Assembly: GCF_000151105.2 (NCBI RefSeq) | Contig: NC_014804.1 | Location: forward strand, 248,001-312,000 | Source: Thermococcus barophilus MP | Lineage (GTDB): Archaea > Methanobacteriota_B > Thermococci > Thermococcales > Thermococcaceae | Length of the DNA stretch: 64,000 nucleotides | Reading direction: 5' to 3' | In this document: positions 43,908-51,999 of the stretch, piece by piece | Numbering within the stretch: position 1 is the stretch's first letter | Layout: each line of letters opens with the position of its first letter | Translations under genes and position numbers: made by a program | The notes under the pieces: model-generated | Told to the model about the DNA's origin: nothing | Databases searched by the model: none | What the model saw: the letters and a program-made list of their open reading frames with translations, nothing else

Positions 43908-45620
43908 ATGCCGAAGTTTATAAAGGATGTTTCTATTGTTTTGGGTGGTGCAGCTGGACAGGGGATACAGACTGTTGAAGAAACCCTTACCAGAGTTCTA
44001 AAGCTCTCTGGTTACAACGTTTATGCAAACAAAGAGTACATGTCCCGAGTAAGGGGAGGGGTGAACACCACGGAGATAAGGGTTTCATCAGAAAAAGTTA
44101 GGGCATTTGTCAGAAGAATAGATATCTTAATACCTTTTAAGCGTGGGGTTTTGCCATGGGTTGAAAAGAGAATATCAAAGAATACGGTTGTCCTTGGTGA
44201 AAAAGAAAACGTTGAAGAGGAATTCTTAGAAAATGTAACCTTTATTGAGGTTCCATTGAGCAAAATATCTAAGGAGGTTGGAGGCTCTCTTTATCTAAAC
44301 ACTGTTGCTGCGGGTGTAATAGCGGGCCTTTTCCACGCTGACATCAAAGTTTTGGAGGAATATCTAAGAAAAAGATTTGGAGGCAAAGGGGAGGAAGTTG
44401 TTGAGAAGAATATTGAAGCAGCCATAAGAGGATACAATCTGGGCAGAAAGCTGTGTGAGGAGAAAAAAGTGGAAATTGAAGTGTCCAAAGATGAGAGCGT
44501 CAAAGATGATATTCTTCTCAGCGGAAGTGAGGCAGTTGCTTTAGGAGCTTTAGCTGGGGGAATGAACTTTCTCAGCTTCTACCCAATGTCACCCTCAACT
44601 GGAGTAGCTGTTTTCTTAGCGCAGCATGCAGAGGATTTTGAAATAATTGTTGAGCAGGTTGAAGATGAGATTTCTGCTATAAATATGGCTTTGGGTGCAT
44701 GGTTTGCTGGAGCAAGGGCTATGGTAACAACATCTGGTGGTGGCTTTGCTTTAATGACGGAGGCAATAAGCTTAGCAGGCATGGCCGAGAACCCCGTAGT
44801 TGTTCATCTTGCCCAAAGACCCGGCCCTGCCACTGGTCTGCCAACAAGAACAATGCAGGGCGACCTCAATCTGGCTTTGCATGCAGGTCACGGTGAATTT
44901 CCAAGAATCATCTTAGCACCGGGTACCATTGAGGAGGCATTCTACCTCACGGCAGAAGCGTTCAACTTAGCCGATAAATATCAAGTTCCCGTTATAATAA
45001 TGACCGATGAGTATCTTGTGGACACTTACTACAACATCCCCGACATCGAATTTGACAGAATTAAAGTGGAAAAGTATGTGGTGGAGGCAGAAGAAGACTA
45101 CAAAAGGTACAAGCTTACAGAGGATGGTATTTCTCCAAGGGCTATTCCAGGATATGGAAAGGGTGTAGTAGTTGCCAATGGAAATGAGCACGATGAGTAT
45201 GGAGATATAACTGAGGATGAAGAACTTTCAAGGATAATGCAGGAGAAGAGAGCCATAAGAAAGCTTGAAACCATTAAGAAAAGCGCAAAACTTCCAAAAC
45301 TTATCGGGGATGAAAACGCCAGATATCTTGTAATAGGCTGGGGATCAACATTCCATGTAATAAGGGAAGCACTTGAGCAGCTTAATATAGATGATATTGC
45401 GTTTCTGCACTTCTCATGGGTGTATCCTCTCAGAGAGGATATCAGGGAAATGTTTGATGGAAAAGTGATTATTGACATTGAAGGTAATGTAACGGGTCAG
45501 TTTGCCCAGCTCCTGAAGAGAGAGCTCGGTGTTGAGGTTGATTATAAGATCCTTAAGTATGATGGAAGACCCTTTTCTGTTGAAGAAATCTGCGATGCCC
45601 TTAAGGGGGTGTTAAAATGA
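43908..45620 (+). CDS. 2-oxoacid:ferredoxin oxidoreductase, fused gamma-alpha subunit
   Basis: A 570-aa protein. Residues 1-185 are the gamma domain ('LGGAAGQGIQTVEETLTRVL', 'EYMSRVRGGVNTTEIR'); residues 195-570 the alpha (pyrimidine-binding and transketolase-like) domains, with 'FYPMSPSTG' in the place of the YPITPS motif and 'RPGPATGLPTRTMQGDL'. Enzymes of this fused type oxidise 2-oxoacids to acyl-CoA and reduce ferredoxin. It overlaps the beta-subunit start by 4 nt. The exact 2-oxoacid is unknown. Confidence 0.93.
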   Translation: MPKFIKDVSIVLGGAAGQGIQTVEETLTRVLKLSGYNVYANKEYMSRVRGGVNTTEIRVSSEKVRAFVRRIDILIPFKRGVLPWVEKRISKNTVVLGEKENVEEEFLENVTFIEVPLSKISKEVGGSLYLNTVAAGVIAGLFHADIKVLEEYLRKRFGGKGEEVVEKNIEAAIRGYNLGRKLCEEKKVEIEVSKDESVKDDILLSGSEAVALGALAGGMNFLSFYPMSPSTGVAVFLAQHAEDFEIIVEQVEDEISAINMALGAWFAGARAMVTTSGGGFALMTEAISLAGMAENPVVVHLAQRPGPATGLPTRTMQGDLNLALHAGHGEFPRIILAPGTIEEAFYLTAEAFNLADKYQVPVIIMTDEYLVDTYYNIPDIEFDRIKVEKYVVEAEEDYKRYKLTEDGISPRAIPGYGKGVVVANGNEHDEYGDITEDEELSRIMQEKRAIRKLETIKKSAKLPKLIGDENARYLVIGWGSTFHVIREALEQLNIDDIAFLHFSWVYPLREDIREMFDGKVIIDIEGNVTGQFAQLLKRELGVEVDYKILKYDGRPFSVEEICDALKGVLK

Positions 45621-46492
45621 ATTTAGACCCAAAAATTTTTGAGCCTAAAAGACCGGGGAGTCAAGATGTTGCGTGGTGTCCCGGGTGTGGAAACTTTGGA
45701 ATTAGGAATATCCTGAAGAGAGCTTTTGTTGAGCTTGGGCTAAATCCCTGGGAGGTTGTTATCATCAGTGGTATAGGGCAGGCAGCCAAGATGCCTCACT
45801 ACATCAATGTTCATGGCTACCATACCCTCCATGGAAGGGCAATCCCAATCGCAACTGCAGTTAAGGCATCAAACCCCGAGCTTACGGTCATAGCTGAAGG
45901 CGGAGATGGAGATATGTATGCTGAAGGCGGGAACCACTTGATTCATGCAATAAGAAGAAACCCAAACATAACTGTCCTCATACACGACAACCAGATTTAT
46001 GGTTTGACAAAGGGGCAGGCATCCCCAACTACAATGCTCGGAATGAAAACCCCGACACAGCCCTGGGGTGTTTTTGAAGAACCCTTCAACCCAATTGCCC
46101 TCGCTGTGGCGCTCAATGCTTCGTTTGTTGCAAGAACGTTCATGGGGTACTTCAAGGAAAGCGTGGAAATTATAAAGGAGGCAATTCAGCATAAAGGTCT
46201 TGCCATAGTTGATATACTCCATCCATGTGTGAGCTTCAATAAATTAAACACCTACACTTGGTACAGAGAGCATACATACTGGATGAAAGATCATGATCCG
46301 TATGATAGAGAGGAGGCTTTTAAGCGGGCAGTTGAAAAAGATCTCTTACCTCTGGGCATCTTTTATATAAATGAAAGACCAACGTTTGAGGAAATGTCCC
46401 CTGCATATAAAAGGGATAAAACCCCGCTGTGGAAGAGGGTTCCGAAGGTTGAAGAAATAAAAAGAATTTTGGATTTAAAGAGGAGGTTTTGA
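45617..46492 (+). CDS. 2-oxoacid:ferredoxin oxidoreductase beta subunit
   Basis: A 291-aa TPP-binding subunit: 'DVAWCPGCGNFGI' supplies cluster cysteines, 'GDGDMYAEGGNHLIHAIRRNPNITVLIHDNQIYGLTKGQASPT' is the TPP/Mg motif (GDG...N), and a further Cys is in 'DILHPCVSFN'. No separate delta (ferredoxin) subunit is present, as in the two-subunit enzymes of other archaea. Its end carries the ribosome binding site GAGGAGGT (46480-46487) for what was probably the original peroxiredoxin start. Confidence 0.93.
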   Translation: MNLDPKIFEPKRPGSQDVAWCPGCGNFGIRNILKRAFVELGLNPWEVVIISGIGQAAKMPHYINVHGYHTLHGRAIPIATAVKASNPELTVIAEGGDGDMYAEGGNHLIHAIRRNPNITVLIHDNQIYGLTKGQASPTTMLGMKTPTQPWGVFEEPFNPIALAVALNASFVARTFMGYFKESVEIIKEAIQHKGLAIVDILHPCVSFNKLNTYTWYREHTYWMKDHDPYDREEAFKRAVEKDLLPLGIFYINERPTFEEMSPAYKRDKTPLWKRVPKVEEIKRILDLKRRF

Positions 46493-46496
46493 AATG

Positions 46497-46840
46497 CTGA
46501 CCTCCTCCTTGCCGGTTCACGGCGGGGAGGTTTGCGGGTTCATAGCCTACTCCCGTTGCCGGTTTCAGCTCAGCCCGCAGGCCCGGTCTCAGGCCCATTA
46601 CCCCTACCGCAGAGCGGATCGGGGTTATCGTCTCCCAAACTCTAACTGCCCAAGAGGGCAGTTTTCGAAGGACGCCTGCCGGCGTCCGTTTCAGGGGCAC
46701 GGTGAAAGCCCTCCAAGAGGGCTGTCCTGACAAGGACTCTTTCAGAGTCCATTACCACTCCAAAACTTAAAAGGCTTTCGGTGATTTGAATGGCAGACTC
46801 AAGAATATTACACCCCCGCCCTGAAGGGCGAGACTTTCGG
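46497..46840. mobile_element. 344-bp GC-rich hairpin element inserted at the start of a peroxiredoxin gene (IS200/IS605-derived MITE-like or structured RNA module)
   Basis: G+C here is far above the surroundings (39/60 in 46501-46560 and 40/60 in 46561-46620). It contains at least six short hairpins: 46504-46530 (11 bp with two G-T pairs), 46644-46663 (8-bp arms AACTGCCC/GGGCAGTT), 46670-46687 (GGACGCC/GGCGTCC), 46707-46723 (AGCCCTC/GAGGGCT), 46734-46750 (GGACTCT/AGAGTCC) and 46817-46830 (CGCCCT/AGGGCG). The last one resembles the GC-rich hairpin often seen at IS200/IS605 (TnpB) right ends. No convincing protein is encoded; terminal inverted repeats are absent, as in IS200/IS605. It contains GGTGAT and the ATG now used by the next gene. 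Exact borders may be off by a few bases. Confidence 0.6.
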
Positions 46841-47293
46841 AAGGTAAAAGTTGGTGACACTGCTCCAGATTTTAGTTTAAAGGATCAAAATGGAGAAGAA
46901 TTTAAGCTATCAGACTATAGGGGAAAGAAAGTTCTGCTTTCCTTTCACCCCCTTGCATGGACGAGCATCTGTGCTCAGCAGATGAAAGACTTAGAGAGAA
47001 ATTACAGGCGTTTTGAAGAGCTAAATGTGGTCCCAGTAGGAATAAGTGTTGATTCAGTTCCATGTAAGAAAGCATGGGCTGATCACTTGGGACTAAGAAA
47101 ACTGAGGATTTTATCGGACTTCTGGCCTCATGGGAAAGTTGCTAAGCTTTACGGAGTCTTTAGAGAGAGCAATGGCTTTTCTGAGAGAGCAAATATAATA
47201 GTGGACGAAGAGGGGAAGGTAGTGTTCGTCAAGGTATACCCTATCAGGGAGTTGCCTGACATTGAGGAGATATTAAAGTTCCTTGAGAAATGA
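46790..47293 (+). CDS. peroxiredoxin (Bcp/AhpC-like) with a replaced N-terminus
   Basis: A 167-aa thioredoxin-fold peroxidase; the family core starts at 'VKVGDTAPDFSLKDQNGEEF' and has the peroxidatic Cys in 'FHPLAWTSICAQQM' and a second Cys in 'SVPCKKAW'. The first 17 residues (M-A-D-S-R-I-L-H-P-R-P-E-G-R-D-F-R) are encoded by the end of the 344-bp element and are not expected for the family. Joining the ATG at 46494-46496 (with GAGGAGGT upstream) to AAG at 46841 would recreate a normal start M-K-V-K-V-G-D. The present start ATG 46790 has GGTGAT at 46780-46785, so the gene is probably still expressed. Confidence 0.88.
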   Translation: MADSRILHPRPEGRDFRKVKVGDTAPDFSLKDQNGEEFKLSDYRGKKVLLSFHPLAWTSICAQQMKDLERNYRRFEELNVVPVGISVDSVPCKKAWADHLGLRKLRILSDFWPHGKVAKLYGVFRESNGFSERANIIVDEEGKVVFVKVYPIRELPDIEEILKFLEK

Positions 47294-47338
47294 TATTTTT
47301 AAATGCAAGATCTTGAATGAAAAATGAGGTGACGGGGA

Positions 47339-48571
47339 ATGCCAAAGGTCTGGATTGAAAAGATTCTTGATAAACCCGAGCTTTATCTGCTTAGAGTTGA
47401 CGACAACCAAATAAAATACTTTGAAGCAACCTGGGAAATTCCTGAGGGGATAACATACAATGCCTATCTTTTGAAGCTTGAAAATGCTGTTGTGCTGTTT
47501 GATGCCTGGAAGAAGGACTATACAAAAGAATTTATTGAGGCGCTTTCAAAACTTGTTGATCCCAAGGAGATAACGCATATAGTAGTTCACCACACTGAGC
47601 CTGATCACAGCGGTGCTCTTTCTGAAGTGCTTAGGCTCAATTGCTATAGGGCTCAGATTATAGGAACAAGCTTTGCAAAAAGACTTCTTGAGGCTTTCTA
47701 TGGGTCAAAAGCTGTTGAGAACTTTTACACAATTAAAGATGGCGAAGAAATGAAAATAGGTGGAAAAACCTTCCGCTTTATCACAGTTCCATGGCTTCAT
47801 TGGCCCGACACAATGATAACTTACATAGTTGAGGAAGGTTTAATGTTCAGCTGTGATGCTGGCGGTGGGTATTCTATTCCAAAGACCATAGATGACAGTG
47901 ATGAGGAAGTTGTTCAAGAGTACCTACCTTATGTCACCAAGTACATAGTCACCGTCATAGGTCATTATCACAAGTACATAGTTCAGAATATTGAAAAGCT
48001 CAAAAAGCTTGGCATAATCGAAAAAACAAAAATGATTCTGCCAGGTCATGGCTTGATCTGGCGGAAGAATCCAAAGAGGATTTTTGAGCATTATGAAGCA
48101 GTTGGAGCTGGAGTTCCAAAGAGAGGCAAAGTACTTGTGATATATGACTCAATGTATGGCTTTGTTGAAAAAGCTATTGAGATAGCCTTAGATGAACTGA
48201 AAAAACATGGTTACATCCCAGTTGTATATCGGTTCACTGATAAAGAAGCTCCAGCAGTTAGTGATATCCTTGGTGAGGTTCCAGACAGCGAGGCACTTAT
48301 AATTGGGGCATCAACATATGAAGCGAACATCCATCCACGGGTTAGGTATGTCCTCTACGAAATAGTTGATAAGGCAAACTATGAGAAACCTGTGTTAATC
48401 CTTGGTGCCTACGGCTGGGCTGGAGTTGCTGGAAGGGAAATCGAGACCATGATAATGAGGAGCAAATTTGACCATGTTGACACAATCGAAGCCAGAGGAA
48501 ACGCCACTGAGGAAGACGAAGAGAGGATAAGGGAGAGCGTCAGGAAGCTCATCCAGAAGCTCGGGAAATGA
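47339..48571 (+). CDS. A-type flavodiiron protein (FprA-like oxygen reductase)
   Basis: A 410-aa protein: an N-terminal metallo-beta-lactamase-like domain with diiron ligands in 'HHTEPDHSGAL' (H-x-E-x-D-H), 'SCDAGGGYS', 'VIGHYHKYI' and 'LPGHGLIW', and a C-terminal flavodoxin domain from about residue 255 ('VLVIYDSMYGFVEKAIE', 'GAYGWAGVAG'). It reduces O2 to water with electrons from rubredoxin. It sits in the stress region next to NROR and rubredoxin, its likely electron donors. Confidence 0.96.
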   Translation: MPKVWIEKILDKPELYLLRVDDNQIKYFEATWEIPEGITYNAYLLKLENAVVLFDAWKKDYTKEFIEALSKLVDPKEITHIVVHHTEPDHSGALSEVLRLNCYRAQIIGTSFAKRLLEAFYGSKAVENFYTIKDGEEMKIGGKTFRFITVPWLHWPDTMITYIVEEGLMFSCDAGGGYSIPKTIDDSDEEVVQEYLPYVTKYIVTVIGHYHKYIVQNIEKLKKLGIIEKTKMILPGHGLIWRKNPKRIFEHYEAVGAGVPKRGKVLVIYDSMYGFVEKAIEIALDELKKHGYIPVVYRFTDKEAPAVSDILGEVPDSEALIIGASTYEANIHPRVRYVLYEIVDKANYEKPVLILGAYGWAGVAGREIETMIMRSKFDHVDTIEARGNATEEDEERIRESVRKLIQKLGK

Positions 48572-48712
48572 TTTTATCTTCAACTTTTAAATTTCTTGGA
48601 TCCCATGTCTAAGGTTCCCCACTACTCGCTTTTGGATTAAAGCTTTATTTGGTATCATTGCTTGGATACCCTTAAATAGAAGCTAAGTGAAGATATTAGT
48701 GAGATGATACCG

Positions 48713-49255
48713 ATGGAAGAGGAGATTGTTAAGAAGTTGGAAAAACTGTCTGAAAGGGAAATTTTGGGATACGCGATTGCATCTGAGGAGGACGCAATAC
48801 AGTTCTACCTTAAGCTTTCCGAAGGAAGAGGGGAGCTAATAGCTGAATTCTTTAAAGATCTCGCAAAGGCTGAGCAAGCACATAAAACACTCCTTCTAAA
48901 CCTGCATGAGAACCTTTTCGGAAGCAGAGAGTATACAGTTCCGGAAGATGTCCCATTTGCGGAAAGCACAGTCAATATTGTAACTCTGGGAAACCTTGTG
49001 GAGGCTCTAAAGACTGCCCTTATGAACGAGAAGACCGCTGAAAGGGTTTATACCCTTTTAGCCAAAAAACTTCCCGAGCATAGGATTCTTTTTGATTTCT
49101 TGGCTGCACAGGAGAGGGCTCATTATAGGGCTATTGAAGCTCATGAGGAGTATCTTGAGGGATTAATGAGGGGAAAACCTGAATACGTTGAAGCACCTCC
49201 CCATGTGATATTCAATCAAGTTGAGATATACTACAAACCCAGAACCCAGCCATGA
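48713..49255 (+). CDS. ferritin-like diiron protein linked to NROR
   Basis: A 180-aa four-helix-bundle protein: 'ASEEDAIQFYLKLSE' / 'LAKAEQAHKTLLLN' and 'MNEKTAERVYTLLAKK' / 'LAAQERAHYRAIEAH' give the two E-x6-Y and ExxH sets. The C-terminal tail after residue 155 is extra and contains no rubredoxin cysteines. Start ATG 48713 with GAGATGAT upstream (ATG 48704 is the alternative). It is 9 nt upstream of the NROR gene, so it probably receives electrons through NROR and rubredoxin. Confidence 0.83.
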   Translation: MEEEIVKKLEKLSEREILGYAIASEEDAIQFYLKLSEGRGELIAEFFKDLAKAEQAHKTLLLNLHENLFGSREYTVPEDVPFAESTVNIVTLGNLVEALKTALMNEKTAERVYTLLAKKLPEHRILFDFLAAQERAHYRAIEAHEEYLEGLMRGKPEYVEAPPHVIFNQVEIYYKPRTQP

Positions 49256-49264
49256 GGGACTTTT

Positions 49265-50362
49265 ATGAAACTTTTAATAGTCGGAAACGGCATTGCCGGA
49301 GTCACGCTGGCAAAAGAGCTGTCTAATGACTTCGATATTACAATAATCGACAGAGAAAACATACCATATTACAGCAAGCCCATGCTGAGTCATTACATAG
49401 CTGGTTTTGTTGATGAAAAGTCGCTCTTTCCCTATTCTTTTGACTGGTATGAAAAGAAGAGCATAGAGCTGAAGCTGGGAGCTGACGCCAAGGTGATAGA
49501 CAGGGCAAGGAAAAGGGTGATGACCTCAGAGGGAGAACTTGACTATGACATTCTTGTTCTTGCAACGGGAGCAAGGGCAAGGGAGCCCATGGTAGAAGGC
49601 AGGGAGCACTTAAATGTATTGAGAACACTTGAAGATGCAAGGGCAATAAAAGAGATCCTTGAGCGAGAAGGAGATGCAGTAATTCTGGGGGGAGGATTTA
49701 TAGCACTTGAGCTTGCTGGAAATCTTGCGAAAGCAGGTTATGATGTAAAGCTCATTCACAGGAGGAATACCCTCCTTGGTCTCGATGAAGAGCTGAGCAG
49801 AATATTGAAAAAAAGGCTTGAAGATGTGGGGGTTGAGTTTTATCTCAACACGAATTTGGTAAAGGCTGACGAGCGTGGAATCCTTACAGATAGAGGATAC
49901 GTAGAAGGGAAGCTCAAAGTGTGTGCTTTTGGTATAATACCAAATAGAGAAATTGCAGTGAGGAGTGGAATACACGCTGGAAGGGGTATTCTGATAGATG
50001 ATAGATTCAGAACATCCGCAAAAGACATCTATGCAATAGGGGACTGTGCAGAGTACAACGGCATAATTTGCGGAACTGCCAGAGCTTCCATGGAACATGC
50101 AAAGGTTCTGGCAAACCTGCTTCGTGGAAGAGATGACAAGTATGACTTTGAATTTCGTTCCTCAATTTTCAAGCTTGCCGGCTTTTCCGTGGCAATCATT
50201 GGTAAGATTGGTGGTTATGGCAGATGGATAGATGAAAACATCAAACTCTTCATTGATCATCGAGAGAAAATCATTGGGGCAGTAGTTCTTGACGACTTAA
50301 GATCCGCTACGAAGCTTGAGAAACTCATCAAGAGTGGGGCAGAGTATAATGACCTCCTGTGA
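49265..50362 (+). CDS. NAD(P)H:rubredoxin oxidoreductase (NROR)
   Basis: A 365-aa FAD enzyme: '[19 protein letters not shown]' (FAD dinucleotide fold), '[29 protein letters not shown]' (NAD(P)H fold) and '[11 protein letters not shown]' (second FAD motif). It has no redox-active disulfide, as in P. furiosus NROR of nearly the same length. It passes electrons from NAD(P)H to rubredoxin, feeding superoxide reductase, rubrerythrin and the flavodiiron protein, which are all in this window. Confidence 0.94.
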   Translation: MKLLIVGNGIAGVTLAKELSNDFDITIIDRENIPYYSKPMLSHYIAGFVDEKSLFPYSFDWYEKKSIELKLGADAKVIDRARKRVMTSEGELDYDILVLATGARAREPMVEGREHLNVLRTLEDARAIKEILEREGDAVILGGGFIALELAGNLAKAGYDVKLIHRRNTLLGLDEELSRILKKRLEDVGVEFYLNTNLVKADERGILTDRGYVEGKLKVCAFGIIPNREIAVRSGIHAGRGILIDDRFRTSAKDIYAIGDCAEYNGIICGTARASMEHAKVLANLLRGRDDKYDFEFRSSIFKLAGFSVAIIGKIGGYGRWIDENIKLFIDHREKIIGAVVLDDLRSATKLEKLIKSGAEYNDLL

Positions 50363-50394
50363 AGGTTATAGCAACTTAATAGGTTGAGAAAGCC

Positions 50395-50414
50395 TTTTAT
50401 ATTTCACATTCGAA
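50395..50414 (+). promoter_or_regulatory. rubrerythrin promoter: TATA box and TTCGAA
   Basis: TTTTATATTT (50395-50404) is a TATA element; TTCGAA follows at 50409-50414, the same arrangement as at the peroxiredoxin promoter. Confidence 0.45.
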
Positions 50415-50448
50415 AAATATACTGAAACAATTCGATGGGGGGAATGAC

Positions 50449-50964
50449 ATGGTTGTGAAAAGGGAAATGACAAAGAAGTTTTTGAGCGAAGCCTATGCGG
50501 GTGAAAGCCAGGCACACATGAGGTACATGATTTTTGCGGAGGTTGCCGAAAAAGAGGGATTCCCAAACATCGCAAAGCTTTTTAGAGCCATTGCATTTGC
50601 CGAACTGGTTCATGCAAGGAACCATCTTAAAGCCCTTGGAGGAGTGAAAGACACCGTGGAGAACCTGCAAGTGGCAATAGATGGGGAAACTTTCGAAGTT
50701 GAGGAAATGTACCCAGCATACAAAGCTGTCGCGGAATTACAAGGAGAGAACGAAGCTGTTAGGAGCACCACATATGCCTTAGAGGCGGAGAAAATACATG
50801 CTGAGCTATACAGAAAAGCCAAGGAGCTTGCAAAAGAGAAGAAAGATATAGAGATTAAGAAGGTTTACATATGCCCTGTCTGTGGTTATACGGCGGTTGA
50901 TGAAGCCCCGGAGAAGTGTCCTGTCTGCGGTGTTCCAAAAGAGAAGTTTGTTGTCTTCGAATGA
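50449..50964 (+). CDS. rbr: rubrerythrin
   Basis: A 171-aa peroxidase with an N-terminal diiron bundle ('AYAGESQAHMRYMIFAEVAE', 'IAFAELVHARNH', 'EEMYPAYKAVAELQGE', 'YALEAEKIHAELY') and a C-terminal rubredoxin domain (CPVCGY and CPVCGV). It reduces H2O2 with electrons from rubredoxin. The sequence is very close to P. furiosus rubrerythrin as I remember it. First gene of the rbr - rubredoxin - sor group. Confidence 0.97.
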   Translation: MVVKREMTKKFLSEAYAGESQAHMRYMIFAEVAEKEGFPNIAKLFRAIAFAELVHARNHLKALGGVKDTVENLQVAIDGETFEVEEMYPAYKAVAELQGENEAVRSTTYALEAEKIHAELYRKAKELAKEKKDIEIKKVYICPVCGYTAVDEAPEKCPVCGVPKEKFVVFE

Positions 50965-50979
50965 ATCTTTCTTTTTTCC

Positions 50980-51012
50980 AACTTTATAAGTTTGAAACGC
51001 AAACTTTATAAG
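50980..51012 (+). promoter_or_regulatory. tandem TATA boxes with inverted repeat before rubredoxin
   Basis: AACTTTATAAG occurs twice, at 50980-50990 and 51002-51012. Between them is the dyad AGTTTG-AAACG-CAAACT (50989-51005), which includes GTTTGAAAC, a match to the GTT-N3-AAC core of the Thermococcales redox regulator SurR. The second TATA box is 35 bp before ATG 51047. Confidence 0.5.
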
Positions 51013-51046
51013 GCTGCCCTAAGAATATTAGAGTGAGGTATGTATT

Positions 51047-51208
51047 ATGGCAAAGTGGAAGTGTTTAGTCTGTGGATACATATATGATGAAGAGGAAGGA
51101 GATCCAGATGCCGGTATAGCCCCGGGAACAAAATTTGAAGAGCTCCCAGATGACTGGGTTTGTCCCCTCTGCGGAGCCGGAAAAGACATGTTTGAGAAAA
51201 TAGAATGA
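51047..51208 (+). CDS. rubredoxin
   Basis: A 53-aa one-iron electron carrier: [11 protein letters not shown] with C-x2-C at residues 6-9 and '[15 protein letters not shown]' with the second C-x2-C. It is the shared electron donor for superoxide reductase, rubrerythrin and flavodiiron protein. GAGTGAGGT precedes the ATG. The stop is followed at once by GAGGTGAT for sor, so the two genes are one unit. Confidence 0.97.
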   Translation: MAKWKCLVCGYIYDEEEGDPDAGIAPGTKFEELPDDWVCPLCGAGKDMFEKIE

Positions 51209-51218
51209 GGTGATGGAG

Positions 51219-51566
51219 ATGCTGAGCAAAACTATAGCCTCTGGAGACTGGAAGGGAGAAAAACATGTTCCGGTTATAGAGTACAAGAAGGATGGAGATT
51301 TGCTTGAGATTGAGGTTAGCGTTGGAAAGGAAATTCCTCATCCCAATACACCGGAGCACCACATAGCTTGGATTGAGCTCTACTTCCACCCCGAGGGGGA
51401 GAAGTTCCCAGTTATGGTTGGTAGAGTAGCCTTTACAAACCATGGGGATCCCCTAACAGAGCCAAAGGCAAAGTTCTACATTAGAACGAGCAAGAAGGGC
51501 AAGCTCTATGCTTTGAGCTACTGCAACATTCACGGACTCTGGGAAAACAGTGTTGACGTTGAGTGA
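51219..51566 (+). CDS. sorA: superoxide reductase (neelaredoxin type)
   Basis: A 115-aa one-iron enzyme reducing superoxide to H2O2 without making O2. Iron ligands lie in 'GEKHVPVIEY' (Glu, Lys and His), 'HPNTPEHHIAWIEL' (His residues) and 'ALSYCNIHGLWEN' (Cys and His). It lacks the desulforedoxin domain. ATG 51219 is chosen since the GAGGTGAT just upstream fits and the N-terminus then matches P. furiosus SOR. It is somewhat shorter than that protein (124 aa) because a central loop is missing. Confidence 0.96.
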   Translation: MLSKTIASGDWKGEKHVPVIEYKKDGDLLEIEVSVGKEIPHPNTPEHHIAWIELYFHPEGEKFPVMVGRVAFTNHGDPLTEPKAKFYIRTSKKGKLYALSYCNIHGLWENSVDVE

Positions 51567-51590
51567 TTTTTCTCTCTTTTATCCATTTTT
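51567..51590 (+). terminator. T-rich terminator after sorA
   Basis: TTTTTCTCTCTTTTATCCATTTTT-like pyrimidine sequence directly follows the stop codon of the superoxide reductase gene. Confidence 0.5.
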
Positions 51591-51642
51591 GTCCAGGCAA
51601 TGTTTTTTAATTCATTGGCTAACTACAAACTGGTGAAGAGCA

Positions 51643-51996
51643 ATGAAAATTTACAGTCCAGACAGGGAGTATCCTCCAGAATATCGTGAGGTTCTTGAGG
51701 AGCTTAAGAAAATCATTGATCCTGTAACTGGTGGAGACATACTTGATTCTGGTGTCGTTGCTGGCTTAGAGGTTACCAAAGATACCTTGAAGATATGGCT
51801 CAGGTTTGAAAGCCACGCTGAGTACAACATCATAGGGGAGTCCCCAATAGCGTACTCAAAGATAATCGGTGACATAATGGAGCGTTTTGCACTTGTTAAA
51901 TTTGATAATGTTTATGTTTACGATCTGGGAAACAAAATAGTAGGGAAATTTGAAAATAAAGGCAGATATAAGCCAGAGGATCTAAGAGAGGGCTAA
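51643..51996 (+). CDS. MIP18/DUF59-family Fe-S cluster assembly protein
   Basis: A 117-aa protein with the DUF59 fold: 'EVLEELKKIIDPVTGGDILDSGVVAGLEVTKDTLKIWLRF' shows the conserved D-P-x-T/E and D-x-G-V blocks. DUF59 proteins help deliver Fe-S clusters. GGTGAAGAG precedes the ATG. It is followed 3 nt later by a second DUF59 gene and then by a ferritin-like gene, so iron-sulfur and iron handling are linked in one operon. Confidence 0.86.
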   Translation: MKIYSPDREYPPEYREVLEELKKIIDPVTGGDILDSGVVAGLEVTKDTLKIWLRFESHAEYNIIGESPIAYSKIIGDIMERFALVKFDNVYVYDLGNKIVGKFENKGRYKPEDLREG

Positions 51997-51999
51997 GTA

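Noticed and set aside
46494-46730. 78-aa open frame within the hairpin element
   Set aside because: It has a good ribosome binding site, but the sequence is low in hydrophobic residues, rich in Arg/Pro/Gly and interrupted by hairpin arms; the site is better explained as the old peroxiredoxin start.
46320-46733. 137-aa frame on the minus strand over the element as a TnpB remnant
   Set aside because: No RuvC motifs or zinc-finger cysteines are visible, so a TnpB reading is not supported; I only keep the idea that the DNA ends resemble IS200/IS605 ends.
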